Origin: Arabidopsis thaliana
Lineage: Eukaryota; Streptophyta; Magnoliopsida; Brassicales; Brassicaceae
Reading direction: 5' to 3'
Assembly (NCBI RefSeq): GCF_000001735.4
Contig: NC_003076.8
Coordinates: 24,865,835 to 24,929,834, forward strand
Length of the DNA: 64,000 nt
Shown here: positions 1 through 10,700 of the stretch, piece after piece
How positions within the stretch are numbered: the first letter of the stretch is position 1
Layout of the letters: each line of letters opens with the position of its first letter
Program-made: the position numbers and the translations under genes
The notes under the pieces: generated by a model
Told to the model about the DNA's origin: nothing
Databases searched by the model: none
The model's input: the letters and a program-made list of their open reading frames with translations, nothing else

Positions 1-395
1 ATGTAGAAGAAACGAAGGAGATTATTCTACCGCCTAAACAAAGAGTCTTCAGCCATCTTTTTTTTTTTTTTTTTTTTTTTTGGTCAACCTGTCTTCAGCC
101 ATCTTAATACATTCTTTAGTGCCTCTCGTGTAAAACAATGTCAGTTCATCGAAAAACAAGACCGGGTTAATCTACGAATCTGGCTAATAGACAATCGCTA
201 GTTCTATTCTGAACAGTGAACGCCTTTAAGATACCAATCTGGAACTTTAAGATTTCTTGTATAAATTTATAGGACTTCAAGAAATTGAACTGGTTCAAGG
301 TTTAAGAATTGAGATGAACCTGAACCTAAGATTACAGGGGAGTATTTCACTGTGTCCATACTAAATCATTAAGCAATGCTGAATACTTAAAGAGG
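1..395. other. 3' flank of APO3 (window edge)
   Basis: No coding feature was recognised. The part nearest 395 is presumably the 3' untranslated region and polyadenylation zone of APO3, which is transcribed leftwards. The rest is AT-rich spacer and contains the poly(T) micro-insertion at 45-105. Confidence 0.5.
45..105. mobile_element. Poly(T) micro-insertion with 15-bp direct repeats
   Basis: The 15-base sequence GTCTTCAGCCATCTT occurs at 45-59 and again, exactly, at 91-105. Between the copies lie about 22 T and then GGTCAACCT (60-90). Read on the minus strand this is a short unique tail, a poly(A) tract and flanking target-site-like duplications, the layout left by LINE-type retroposition with extreme 5' truncation. 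It lies in the 3' flank of APO3. Templated filler DNA at a repaired break is the alternative. The repeat itself is directly visible; the mechanism is inferred. Confidence 0.55.
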
Positions 396-1831
396 TCAAG
401 CGACTAGATCGACCTCATCGCGTTGAGGGTAAACTACATCGAGCCTCATCATACTGTTGTACTGATCAGGTACCGGTGCACCACCTTGCACACACATCTC
501 TATAACCGCAGGAGCCTTCCCGTAAAACCTCTTCAAGCTATTATCAAGAACAGAACCATCAGTAGGATCCCGAACATGCCACACATAGGTTGGACCGACC
601 ACATCATCAATAGTCGCTTCTTGCCAGGCATGCATTCCGTCTCGCATCTGATGCTTTGTGGCTTTACACATCCTTACTTTGTGTCCCTTTGGACCCACCT
701 GAATCTCTGGACAATACCCACAAGTCCACACTCTGTATCTCTCCATCAGTTTCCTGACCCCTAAAACCATTTCAAACCATGACTCCATCGTCTCGAAGCT
801 TAATTCCTTCAAGCTCTTCTTCTCTTCCTTGCAACGATCATCTTCTTGTATAAGTGTAGTAGTAGAAGTAACTGCCAATTCTGAATTTCCATCGTTGACG
901 TCCTCAAAATCCACAATCCGTCCTTCGATGCTGTACACAGGTTTCGATCTTCGCTTGGATGGGAATTTCTCGAGGTCTACACCAGCCTGTATGCATAGCT
1001 CAAGAACCGCAGAGATTTTAGGGACAGTAAATCTCTCATCATGTATAACTCTCGGTTTCACAGCACGGTCATAGAGGTGAAAACATTTTGGGAACAACAC
1101 AACATCACTCACTCTTCCTCTTTTCCAAACATGAGTCGCACTTCTTGAACCACTCCCGGGACCAGTGCAAGTCCTGATTTCATGACCTTGCTTGCCAATA
1201 TGAACCTCAGCGCACAATCTGCAAACAAACCACACAAGTTCAAACTTCAAAACTAGCTAAAGCCAACTTAAGTCTCAATTTTTTTTCAAATCTCACTGGA
1301 TCTTCTGTTCCAATCAATTACCACACAAAGCACGCAAAACACTTCAAGGATCAAATTCTGGTTGTATAGATTATATAAAACGCTTAAACAAGCAATAGGA
1401 AGTATCAGCAAATCAAACACAGAGATGAGACAGAGTGAAAGTAACCTGCAACGATGAACAGGAACATGATGAATGATTTTAGAGAGGCCAGAGAGCAACA
1501 TGTTACGGCATCGGTGAACACAGTGAGCCACGTCGACAAGTTCCGGCACAAGTAAACCATTATCCGGTGGATCTTCGAGAACTCGACATGGTTGTAATTT
1601 TCTCAGTTGTTTCTCCTCTTTCGCACGACGAATCAACTCCTTCATCGGAGTCGGATACGGTTTCCTCTCCGATTTATCCTTCGGAGGTTTAGGTACGTCG
1701 GCGTAAAGAGGATCTTCATCATTATCAACTGAAACGTCGACGTCGAGATTGGTTAGAGATTTAATGGAAGATGAAAAATTAGATTTTCTGATTACGAAGA
1801 TGGAGATTTCTACTAGCTTTCTTCTCTGCAT
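396..1831 (-). CDS. APO3: APO3-like organellar RNA-binding protein (402 aa)
   Basis: Two coding exons, complement(join(396..1218,1446..1831)), give 402 residues. The intron has a clean GT donor at 1445 and an AG acceptor at 1219, and splitting an Arg codon restores one frame. The product carries two APO motifs: HRCRLCAEVHIGKQGHEIRT, whose CxxC is assembled across the intron, and WTCGYCPEIQVGPKGHKVRM. Each has the Cys-x2-Cys and Gly-x-x-Gly-His pattern followed by a Cys. APO proteins are plant-specific RNA-binding factors that help splice or stabilise organellar transcripts; APO1 supports photosystem I accumulation, while the APO3/APO4 subgroup is usually placed in mitochondria (recalled). The basic, Ser-rich N-terminus suits an organelle presequence. 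The ATG at 1831 is preferred to one five codons upstream because it begins the MQRRKLVEIS peptide I recognise as the family start. It is divergent from the gene at 2321. Confidence 0.93.
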
Positions 1832-2320
1832 TTTTTTTTGTCTCAAACCAAAGCTTTAGTATTTATCTTTATTAGTGGTAGTGGAGTAAATAAATGAAAA
1901 AAACTTTTTTATTTCTTTCACTTGATTTGTCGAATCTCTCTCTTGTTGCTGATCTTTTCAAGTTCGAATTTTTGTTCATACCCAACATGAAGACGATTCT
2001 AGATTCAATTATTGAGCTAGATTTGAAGATTTTCACTCATTATTTTGATGATTTATTCCGGGAAATTCTCAAACGGGTAATGCACACAAGGTGTTTGATA
2101 GAATTCCCCAATGATCAAAATTGTGTCTCTGTTTTGCTATCAAGCCTTGTCACGTGTCTTTCACGTGATGATACGGTGCCTTGCTGTCATTAGTCAGTTA
2201 CTTTCGTTTGAGTTTCCCCGCGTCGACTCTGCTTCTTCTCGCGATTCAGATTTCTCTCCGAAGAAGAAAAACCCTAGAGAAAAAGAAAGCAAAAGAATCT
2301 TGAGAATCGTTTCGTTTACT
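1832..2320. promoter_or_regulatory. Divergent promoter region, APO3 / USP-like copy A
   Basis: About 490 bp separate the two divergent start codons, so both promoters must lie here. The right half matches the region upstream of copy B (about 7380-7590), so it was duplicated with the gene. It contains two CACGTG boxes at 2151-2156 and 2162-2167, and a peptide-like relic (NAHKVFDRIPQ) ending around 2113 that resembles a PPR motif. No TATA box is obvious for copy A; copy B has GATATAAAAAG just after its second G-box. Confidence 0.6.
2151..2167 (+). promoter_or_regulatory. Twin G-box (CACGTG x2, 11 bp apart), copy A
   Basis: CACGTG is at 2151-2156 and again at 2162-2167, 11 bp start to start, roughly one helical turn, so both could be bound on the same DNA face. 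The same arrangement is kept in copy B at 7568-7584. G-boxes bind bZIP and bHLH factors in plants. Function here is inferred from conservation between paralogues only. Confidence 0.55.
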
Positions 2321-5300
2321 ATGGATTCTTCTTTCATGGAAGATGATGAGGGAGCACAACTCCTTGAAGATGCTCAAAAACTCTTTGATAATGGAGATCA
2401 CATCAAGGCTTTGGAGATAATTGAAGATTTGATTTTAGTCCATGGGGAAGATATAACCGCATGGCGTCTTCATATCAGAGAAGGTAAAATGTTTGATGAC
2501 CTAGCGAAGAAAACAGAGGATCCTGACGTGAAATTTGCTTACTTTTTGGCTTCTGCTGAATGCTTCTCGGAAGATGGTACGTTATCACCAATTTGTGCTA
2601 GTTCACTCTTCCTGTTGGGCCAAATGCTTGGGTCAGTATTGTATTACAAGAAGTCTTTGAAGAAAGCGAAACAAGGTTTATCTGTTAACTCTCTCCCAAG
2701 CAAGTCAGATTCTGTTGCTCAACTGAGTTTGCAAGCGCAAAGAGAATTGGACAAAAAAAATAAAGCACTGTTGAGTTTAATCAATGACGCAGAGTCCGAG
2801 ATCGCATCTTCCAAGACTCTAGTTGGTTCTACTGTAAAAAACACTAAACCAAAAGTTGTGGAGTCAAAGAAAAGTCAAGACCCGCGTGAGGATGCGTTTA
2901 AAGGATTGAGGTCGTACTGGGTGGGATTGGATGTCAAGATCAAAAGGGATTTTATGAAAGTAAGCATTGCAAAGCTTACAAGTTTTGTTGAGGGAGTAGG
3001 ACATTACAAAGAGGAACGAGAAGTTTTAGAGAAGGTTCTCACTTCGGCAAAGGAAGACAGAGAATGGAAATTCTGGATATGCCGAACTTTGTGTTCGAGG
3101 AAGTTCTCTAGTGCTGAAGAATGTAAGAATCATCTTGAACAACAACATGCTGCAGATTTCAAACCTTCTTCAGAAAAGGATATAGTCAAGAGGATAGGAA
3201 AAGACTGGGTTCGTAAGATAATAGTTGGAAGTTGGGAACCAGTGGATGCAGTCGCTGCCACTGAAATGATCAAGAACCAGCTCGCAGATGTGAAAGCGTT
3301 TGCATCTAAAGCTAAGAATGGATGGTCCAAAGAATGGCCTTTAGCTGTGGATGAAGAGCGCAGTAAGTTACTCAAGGAAATCAAATTGCTCCTTGTCTCT
3401 TTTTGCGACCTTAAAATTCTCTCTTGTAGCATTCGAGACTGGATGATGTGTTTTCCAGCTAAGCATCTTGGAAAACTTGAAGTTTCTGAACAGAGTCTTG
3501 TCGATTCTCGCTTAGTAGAAACACCTCATAGTATCTGTTTTCTAGAAAGTCAGGAACTCACTCAAATCCTTGAGTTTCTAAACCACATCAAATGTAAAAG
3601 GAATGATGGTACAGATCTTGTTTGCAGAGCAGTGGACAGTGTCTTGGGTCGTACTCGAGTTAAAGAAAAGATCGACTTTGACCCTCAGTTTTCATTTCTG
3701 CTTCTAGATAAAAGACTGCTGAAAATCAATGATGATCAATTCGATGATGATGAAGGGACGATCAATGTTTTTGATCCCAGTGTTCACTACGCCAAGACAC
3801 CAGTTCATGGAGATGATATCATATCCTGGTTAACTGACTACAATTCAGTAGATAAGACCTTTCCCAGACCTATCAGGGAACACAATCTTGATATCTGGTT
3901 GGCTGTTCTGAAAGCTGTTAAGTTCACCTGTAGGACTCTGGGAAACAAATATGCAAAGAAATTACAGGTCGTGGACTATGATGCAGCTCTTACTGATGTC
4001 GAGAACATGTGTGTGAGAGAAAATGAAAGGAGAAGGAATCTGCCGGAAGATCAATGGAGCAGATATGCATCTCTTCTATGCGATGTGTGTGAAGAGAGAG
4101 TCCCCGAAAATTCCCTAACTACAAAATTATTCGTGTGTGCAGTACGGGATGTTTTCGAAGGAGCATTGCATCCAACACTTGATTTCCTCGATTTAGAAGA
4201 TTGCTTGAATTTTATACGTGAGCACAAAAGTCTCAGTGACGATAAAGTGTTGCAGGCCATAGACCTTCTGAAATCAGTGGTCACCCAAAAGGTTCATCTT
4301 TTAATATTCATTAACAACAGAATAACATGAAATTGTCCATCTAAAAGTGTCTATATGACTTGCAGGTTCTTTTAATGGATACAAAGATCTTGCTGATTGA
4401 TAATTCAAGGATGAGTTTGCTAAACAACCTCACAAGGCTTTCTGCTTTTGACAACCGCACTTATATCCTTCAACTGCTTAAACCTTTCTTGCTGGTTGGT
4501 TTGAAACTGTTATATACAGAGAGATTTTATTATCCGTCAAATTTTGCCTTTAAATTGTTTCTCATATGTTATTATGTCTCTTCTCATCCAGAACGAAATT
4601 GTGAATATGGAATCCAAAGCCAAGTCAGATGCAGCAGAAGCAGATCTTTTAAACGAGTTGGAGAAGGAGAAGCTACAATCGAAGGAGAAGCCACAATCAA
4701 AGGAGAAGCCACAATCAAAGAAGAGGAGAGATAGAAGCAAAAAGGTCTTTGAAGTTCTAATTTCTCTATTTGCTTCTCTGAAAAATATTTTACATAAGAT
4801 ATATCGGATAAACCTAAGTGATATCGGTTTTAAGTTCTCGGAACAAGTCAATAACGTCTTCCTATCTTATAGGGATATCATATCTTCTATGTAGATATCG
4901 TTTCCTTACTTGTAGGATTCCATGGTTTGTGTATATACTACTTGTGAGATTGATTGATCTTCTTGGCGAAACAGAAACCTTCAACGAGCATATCTAGTTC
5001 CCTTGATAAGACTGTTGAACAGTAAGTACCTCAATGGCCAGTTTCGCATGTTATAAATTGTTTTCGCGTTTTCTCTGACCAAAACGTTTTCTTACATGTA
5101 CAGTAAACCTTCTGTCAACCTTAAACCGGAGAGTACATCTTCATCACTAAGAACGATCGAAGAAGGTTCTATGGAACCAGAAGATGCTCTTGCAAGTGAG
5201 ACGGGTCAATTGAAAATTTCATCCAAAACTGAAATTCAAGTGGAAGCTACTAAAGATGACCCTGGTAGTTAAAAGCTTCTCGATTTGAGCAATAATTTGA

Positions 5301-6883
5301 ATTATATTCTTGTGAGGTTCATAACTTCTTATTTCTTTCATTGACCATTTTAAAGATATGCGAAACATGCCTGGAGAAGATTCACTGTCGGAACATTTGG
5401 AGTCAGTAGCTGGAGAAGCTACAACCAGATACAATTCAGCATTTGACATGACGCTGAAGGTAAAGCAATTATCAATCAAAACAAGATTCAATACCTGAAC
5501 TCTCATCTTTTGATTCCTTATTCTTTTTGAGAAGTTCACAAAAACATGTGGTATTGCAGGCCCTCTTGAACATTAAGGTTCTCAAAGAAGATTTGCTGAA
5601 CCAACCATTTCAAGACCACCAGGAAGAACAAGTTCCTATTGCACTACAAAATTTATTTACTGCTGTTGTTTCAGAAGCGATACAAGATGAGGGTGTCTAC
5701 AGTTGCCTCTTGAGGGACTTACTTACTTCCCAAGAAGAAGTTATTTCCATGGTTCGTGTGGAGAAGATATGCTTCTAAGCATTATTTTGTTAATTGTTTG
5801 TTGTCATTAATCTTATTTAATATCCTAAAGGTATTCTATTTTTTTGCTCTTTGCAGTCAAGTGATGCTGCTAATGTAGTAGTAGCCATCCTTGATTTTTG
5901 GCGTTGCTGGAAAAATCCAGAAAGGGAGAGCTTGGTAACTCGCCTCTTTACCTCGGCGGAAAATAAAAGAATGAGTTGTATAAAATGCAGAAGGATTACA
6001 AATTATCCACAGCAAAGTTGTTATGGCATTGTTACGGCAGCAGATACAATCAGAGAACTGAAGGTATTTATCATTTATCATCCTCGTTGTCTTTCCAGCA
6101 GAAACTGCAGGTACTTCCCCTTATATAGTTGTTTTGTGCTTAAACACATGCAGTGTGCTTTGGGGAATAGAAATTTTGTAGATATCCTAAAGGTGATCCG
6201 CTTGAGATATAAAATGGTATGTGACGCAGAAGGTTGCGGAAAGACGAACTCTGTTCAGCACATTTCAAGTAGATGCCCGCCTATCTTCACAATCGGTAAG
6301 GTTTTGACCCCCATGATTGTGATGTTTTTTTTGTACTCATATCATATATTTATGTTGGTGTTTTGTGGGTTTGCAACATCAGTATTGGAATGGGAGAATA
6401 GTGCAACTGAAAACGAAATATCTGAAACAACAAAGGCTTTTGACTGGGAGATAGATATCAGCAGGCTGTACGAAGAAGGCTTAGCACCAAACACTAAGTA
6501 CAGGCTTGTGTCAATGGTAAAACATCTGAAACAGGGTCATATATGTTTGTGCTATTGTTCTTTTGTATTTCTTAGTTACAGTGTAAGAATATCTGGGATG
6601 TGATCCAGGTTGGTTACAGTGAAGGAGATGAAGAACACATATGCTTAGCTTATGAAGAAAACCGGTGGGTCAATCTCAGACGTGAGTGTATAGCAGGAGA
6701 GGTAAGTCGAAACAGTTACCTTTTGTCTACCTCAGAATTGTATAGTGAATTTAGATAAGGTAGACATGAATGATTGATATATGTGTGGTGATGGCATAGG
6801 ATGTTGGTGACTGGAAGAATGTGGTCAGATTCTGTGGAGAGAGGAAGGTTCGGCCAGAGATTCTGCTTTACGAAGCTGCCTGA
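2321..6883 (+). CDS. DUF627/DUF629 ubiquitin C-terminal hydrolase-related protein, tandem copy A
   Basis: Twelve coding exons: 2321-4291, 4366-4494, 4592-4744, 4975-5021, 5104-5264, 5356-5459, 5560-5751, 5857-6063, 6154-6295, 6383-6516, 6609-6701, 6800-6883. All junctions are GT-AG with matching phases, giving 1138 aa. The N-terminus (about 10-130) is a helical, TPR-like DUF627 region. From about residue 197 (SYWVGLDVKIKRDF) comes DUF629, with a C2H2-like finger (CRTLC...HLEQQH) near 250. The C-terminal third resembles peptidase C19: it keeps a finger-type Cys pair (SCIKCRR), CDAEGCG, and a His-box relative (RLVSMV...EEHICLAY...RWVNLR). I see no NCFLN-type catalytic Cys block, so deubiquitinase activity is doubtful; substrate binding or scaffolding is possible. 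ATG 2321 is chosen over a longer upstream frame because similarity to copy B starts there. Likely locus At5g61940. Exons 2-6 are less certain than the rest. Confidence 0.82.
4671..4723 (+). repeat. 18-bp tandem repeat in coding exon, copy A
   Basis: Three near-identical 18-bp units run 4671-4688, 4689-4706 and 4707-4723. They encode Lys/Gln/Glu/Pro/Ser-rich repeats (QSKEKP) in a charged linker between the DUF629 region and the degenerate hydrolase domain. The unit length is a multiple of three, so copy number can change without shifting frame. Copy B has the same array at 10063-10115. Confidence 0.8.
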
Positions 6884-7492
6884 TCGATGGCCTAACAAGT
6901 GACAATGTGGAGAAGTCTAGCATTGATGTTTCCATCTACCAGAAGACACTTTTTTATCTTTGCTTTGGTTTTTTTTTTGATGAGATCGATGTGATCCAAG
7001 TATAACTACGGTACCTCTTAATTCACTATCACTTGAGTCTTAAGAGTGTTGTTACACAAGATAGAAAACATAGAGAGCGAGAAAAAAAAGATTGAAAGAA
7101 AATGCAGAGCTTGAGCTAAACGTCTTATAGCGATTACCTCAAACGACATCGCTTAACATCATCAATAGATACAACCACTTAACCGGCTCGGTTATCTTTC
7201 TGGTTCGTTTAAATCCCCGAATACTCCGAGCGAGTTAGAGTCTTTCCTTCAACGGCAAAACCAAAACCTCTCAAGAGTTCCTTTTATTGTTTTTTCAACA
7301 TCACTCTCCATTTTTTGTAAAAATAAAAATATCTAATTTTTCTTGTGTGGCTCTCCAAACATTTTCACGAATGTTGTTCATCATCAACATGAAGACCATT
7401 CCACATTCAATTCTTAACCCATATTCGAAGATTCACTCAATTTTTGGGTCTTTTTTTGATTTTTTTATTCCGAGAAAATCCCAAACGGATAA

Positions 7493-7525
7493 TGCACACA
7501 AGGTGTTCGACAAAATTCCCCAATA
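7493..7525 (+). pseudogene. PPR-motif coding relic in promoter of copy B
   Basis: The plus-strand frame reads NAHKVFDKIPQ, the characteristic end of a PPR helix pair (A-KVFD-MP in plant PCMP-type PPR proteins). The same relic, NAHKVFDRIPQ followed by a stop, occurs upstream of copy A at about 2079-2113. It is preceded in both copies by a frame starting MKTI that could be the start of the lost gene. It is far too short to work. A PPR-gene fragment was probably already at the ancestral locus before duplication. Confidence 0.4.
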
Positions 7526-7567
7526 CTCAAAATTGTGGGTCTCTCTCTGTTTGTTTAAGGCTTGTGT

Positions 7568-7593
7568 CACGTGGCTCTCACGTGATATAAAAA
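7568..7593 (+). promoter_or_regulatory. Twin G-box plus TATA-like box, copy B
   Basis: CACGTG at 7568-7573 and 7579-7584 (11 bp apart) is followed at once by GATATAAAAAG (7583-7593). The G-box spacing is identical to copy A, although the flanking bases have diverged. Confidence 0.55.
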
Positions 7594-7731
7594 GCCAGCC
7601 TCTTCTTCTTCAGTACCTTACGGTTATAATCGTTGATTGTTCCCGCCTCTACTCTCACAAATCTCTCTGAATCATCGTGATCCACAAAACAAAACCTTCG
7701 AGAGCAAGAATCATCGTGAAGAATCGTTACT

Positions 7732-10700
7732 ATGGCGTCTTCTTTCAAGAAGGATGTTATGGCGGAAAGACTCTACAAAGACGCTGAAGATCTCATCGCT
7801 AAAGGAAATCACATCAAGGCCTTGGAGATACTTGAAGATTTGATTTCAATCCATTGGAATGCCAATGACGCATGGCTTCTTCATATCGAACAAGGTAATG
7901 TTTTCGTAGACCTAGCTGAAAAAGCAGAGGACCGTGACATGGAAGTCGCATACTTGTTGGGTTGTGTTGCTTGCTTTTCGCAACATGTGACGGTATTTGA
8001 ACTTTGTGCACAATCACTCTTCATGTTGGGCAGAAACCTTGCGTCTGTGTCACATTACAAGAAATGCTTGAAGAAAGCAAGAGAGGCTTTATCTGATAGT
8101 AACTCTAAGAAACTGAGTTCTTCTACTCCAGTGGCTTTCCGAGCCATAGTATCCCGAAAGAAGAAAGACCTCGAGGGTTTTATCGAAGATGCAGAGTCCA
8201 TGATCGCTGCTTCCAAGACTTCTCCTTTACAAAAACCTGAGCCAAAAGTTCGGGACCCAGAGAAAACTCCAGAGCCGTCTAAGGATGATTTTCAGCGGTT
8301 TAGGTCCTATTGGGTGGGATTGGATGTTAAGATCAAAAGGGACTTTCTGAAAGTAAGCATTGCAAAGCTTACAAGTTTTGTCGGGGGAATACGTAAAAGA
8401 AAGGCACAAGAAGCTTTGGAGCAAGCTCTAGCTTCCAAGAAAGACAGAAAATGGACATTCTGGATGTGTAGAACTAAATGTTCCAAGAGGTGCTCTAGTG
8501 TTGAAGAATGTAGGAAGCATTTTGAACAACAACACGATGCAGATTTCAAACCTTCTTCAGAAAAGGATATAGTCAAGCGGATAGGAAATAACTGGGCTCG
8601 TAAGATATCGCTTGGAGGTTGGGAACCTGTGGATGCGGTAGCTGCCGTTGAAATGATCAAGAATCAGCTCGCAGATGTTAAAGCGTTTGCATCTAAATCT
8701 AAGAATGGATGGTCCTACGAATGGCCTTTAGCTGTCGATGAAGAGCGCAAGCAGTTACTCCAGGAAATCAAATTGCTCCTTGTCTCTTTTTGCGAGCTGA
8801 AAATACTCTCTGGTAGCATGCGAGACTGGGTGATGCATTTTCCAGTTAAGTATCTTGCAAAACTTGAAGTTTCCAAACAAGGGCTTATCGATTCTCACCT
8901 ATCAGAAACACCTCAGAGTATCTGTTTTCTGGAATGTCATGAACTCACTCGAATCCTAGACTTTCTGAAAACCATCAAGTGTAAAAGGAATGATGGTACA
9001 GATCAGGTTTGCACAGCAGTAGATAGTGTCTTAGGTCGTATTCAAGTCAAAGTAAAGATCGACTTTGACCCTCAGTTTTCATTTCTGCTTTTAGATAAAA
9101 GACTGCTGAAAATCAATGATGTTCAATTCGATGATGATGAAGGGACGATCAATGTTTTGGATCCCAGTGCTCACTACGCCAAGGCACCAGTTCATGGAGA
9201 TGATATCATATCCTGGTTAACTGACTACAATTCAGTAGATAAGACCTTTCCCAGACCTATCAGGGAACACAATCTTGATATCTGGTTGGCTGTTTTGAAA
9301 GCTGTTCAGTTCACCTGTAGGACTCTGGGAAACAAATATGCAAAGAAAGTACAGGTCGTGGACTATGATGCAGCTCTTACTGATGTCGAGAACATGTGTG
9401 TGAGCGAAAATGAAAGGAGAAAGAATCTGCCGGAAGATCAATGGAGCAGATATGCATCTCTTCTATGCGATGTGTGTGAAGAGAGAGTCCCCAAAAATTC
9501 CCTTACTACAAAATTATTCGTGCGTGCAGTAAGAGATGTTTTCGAAGGAGCATTGCATCCAACACTTGATTTCCTCGATTTAGAAGATTGCTTGAATTTT
9601 ATACGTGAGCACAAAAGTCTCAGTGACGATAAAGTGTTGCAGGCCATAGACCTTCTGAAATCAGTGGTCACCCAAAAGGTTCGTCCATGATTTTAATATT
9701 CATTAACAACAGAATACCATGAAATTGTCCATCTAAAAGTATCTACATGACTTGCAGGTTCTTTTAATGGATACAAAGATCTTGCTGATTGATAATTCAA
9801 GGATAAGTTTGCTAAACAACCTCACAAGGCTTTCTGCTTTTGATAACCGCACTTATATCCTTCAACTGCTTAAACCTTTCTTGCTGGTTGGTTTGAAACT
9901 GTTATATACAGAAAGATTTTATTTTCCGTCAAATTTTTCCTTTGAATTGTTTCTCATATGTTATTATGTCTCTTCTCATCCAGAACGAAATTGTGAATAT
10001 GGAATCCAAAGCCAAGTCAGATGCAGCAGAAGCAGATCTTTTAAACGAGTTGGAGAAGGAGAAGCTACAACCGAAGGAGAAGCCACAATCAAAGGAGAAG
10101 CCACAATCAAAGAAGAGGAGAGATAGAACCAAAAAGGTCTTTGAAGTTCTAAATTCTCTATTCGCTTCTCTGAAAAATACTTTTGAAGATATATCGGTTA
10201 AACTATAAGTAATATGTCAATAACATCTTCCTATCTTATAGGGATATCATATCTTCTTTGTAGATATCGTTTCCTTACTTGTAGGATTCCATGGTTTGTG
10301 TATATAATACTTATATGGTTGATTTATCTTCTTGACGCAACAGAAACCTTCAACGAGCATATCTAGTCTCCTTGATAAGACTGTTGAACAGTAAGTACCT
10401 CAATGGTCAGTTCGCATGTTATAAATTGTTTTCGGGTTTTCTCTGACAAAACGTTTTGTTTCATGTACAGTAAACCTGAGAGTACATCTCCATCACTAAG
10501 AACGGTTGAAGAAGATTCTATGGAACCAGAAGATGCTCTTGCAAGTGAGACGGGTAGATTGGAAATTTCATCCAAAACAGAAATTCAAGAGGAAGCTACT
10601 AAAGATGACCCTGGTTGTTAAAAGCTTCACAATTGACCAATAGTTTGAACCATTTTGTTTTTAAGATGCATAATTCTTATTTCTTTCATTCGCCATTTTC

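Larger units (their letters stand above)
6884..7731. promoter_or_regulatory. 3' flank of copy A and promoter of copy B
   Basis: After the copy A stop there are roughly 300-400 bp of likely 3' UTR and spacer. From about 7380 the sequence parallels the region upstream of copy A: the MKTI peptide frame, the NAHKVFDKIPQ relic (7493-7525), and the twin G-box, here followed by GATATAAAAAG at 7583-7593, a plausible TATA box for copy B. The sequence before 7380 shows no recognised gene. Confidence 0.55.

Noticed and set aside
2111..2320. In-frame N-terminal extension of copy A (start at 2111)
   Set aside because: Similarity to copy B as protein begins at ATG 2321; the upstream part is promoter-like, contains the twin G-box and matches the copy B upstream region only as DNA.
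6517..6608. Reading through the intron after RLVSM in copy A (QGHICLCYCS...)
   Set aside because: It gives a superficially His-box-like peptide but ends in a stop; splicing restores VSMVGYSEGDEEHICLAY, which aligns with copy B and the family.
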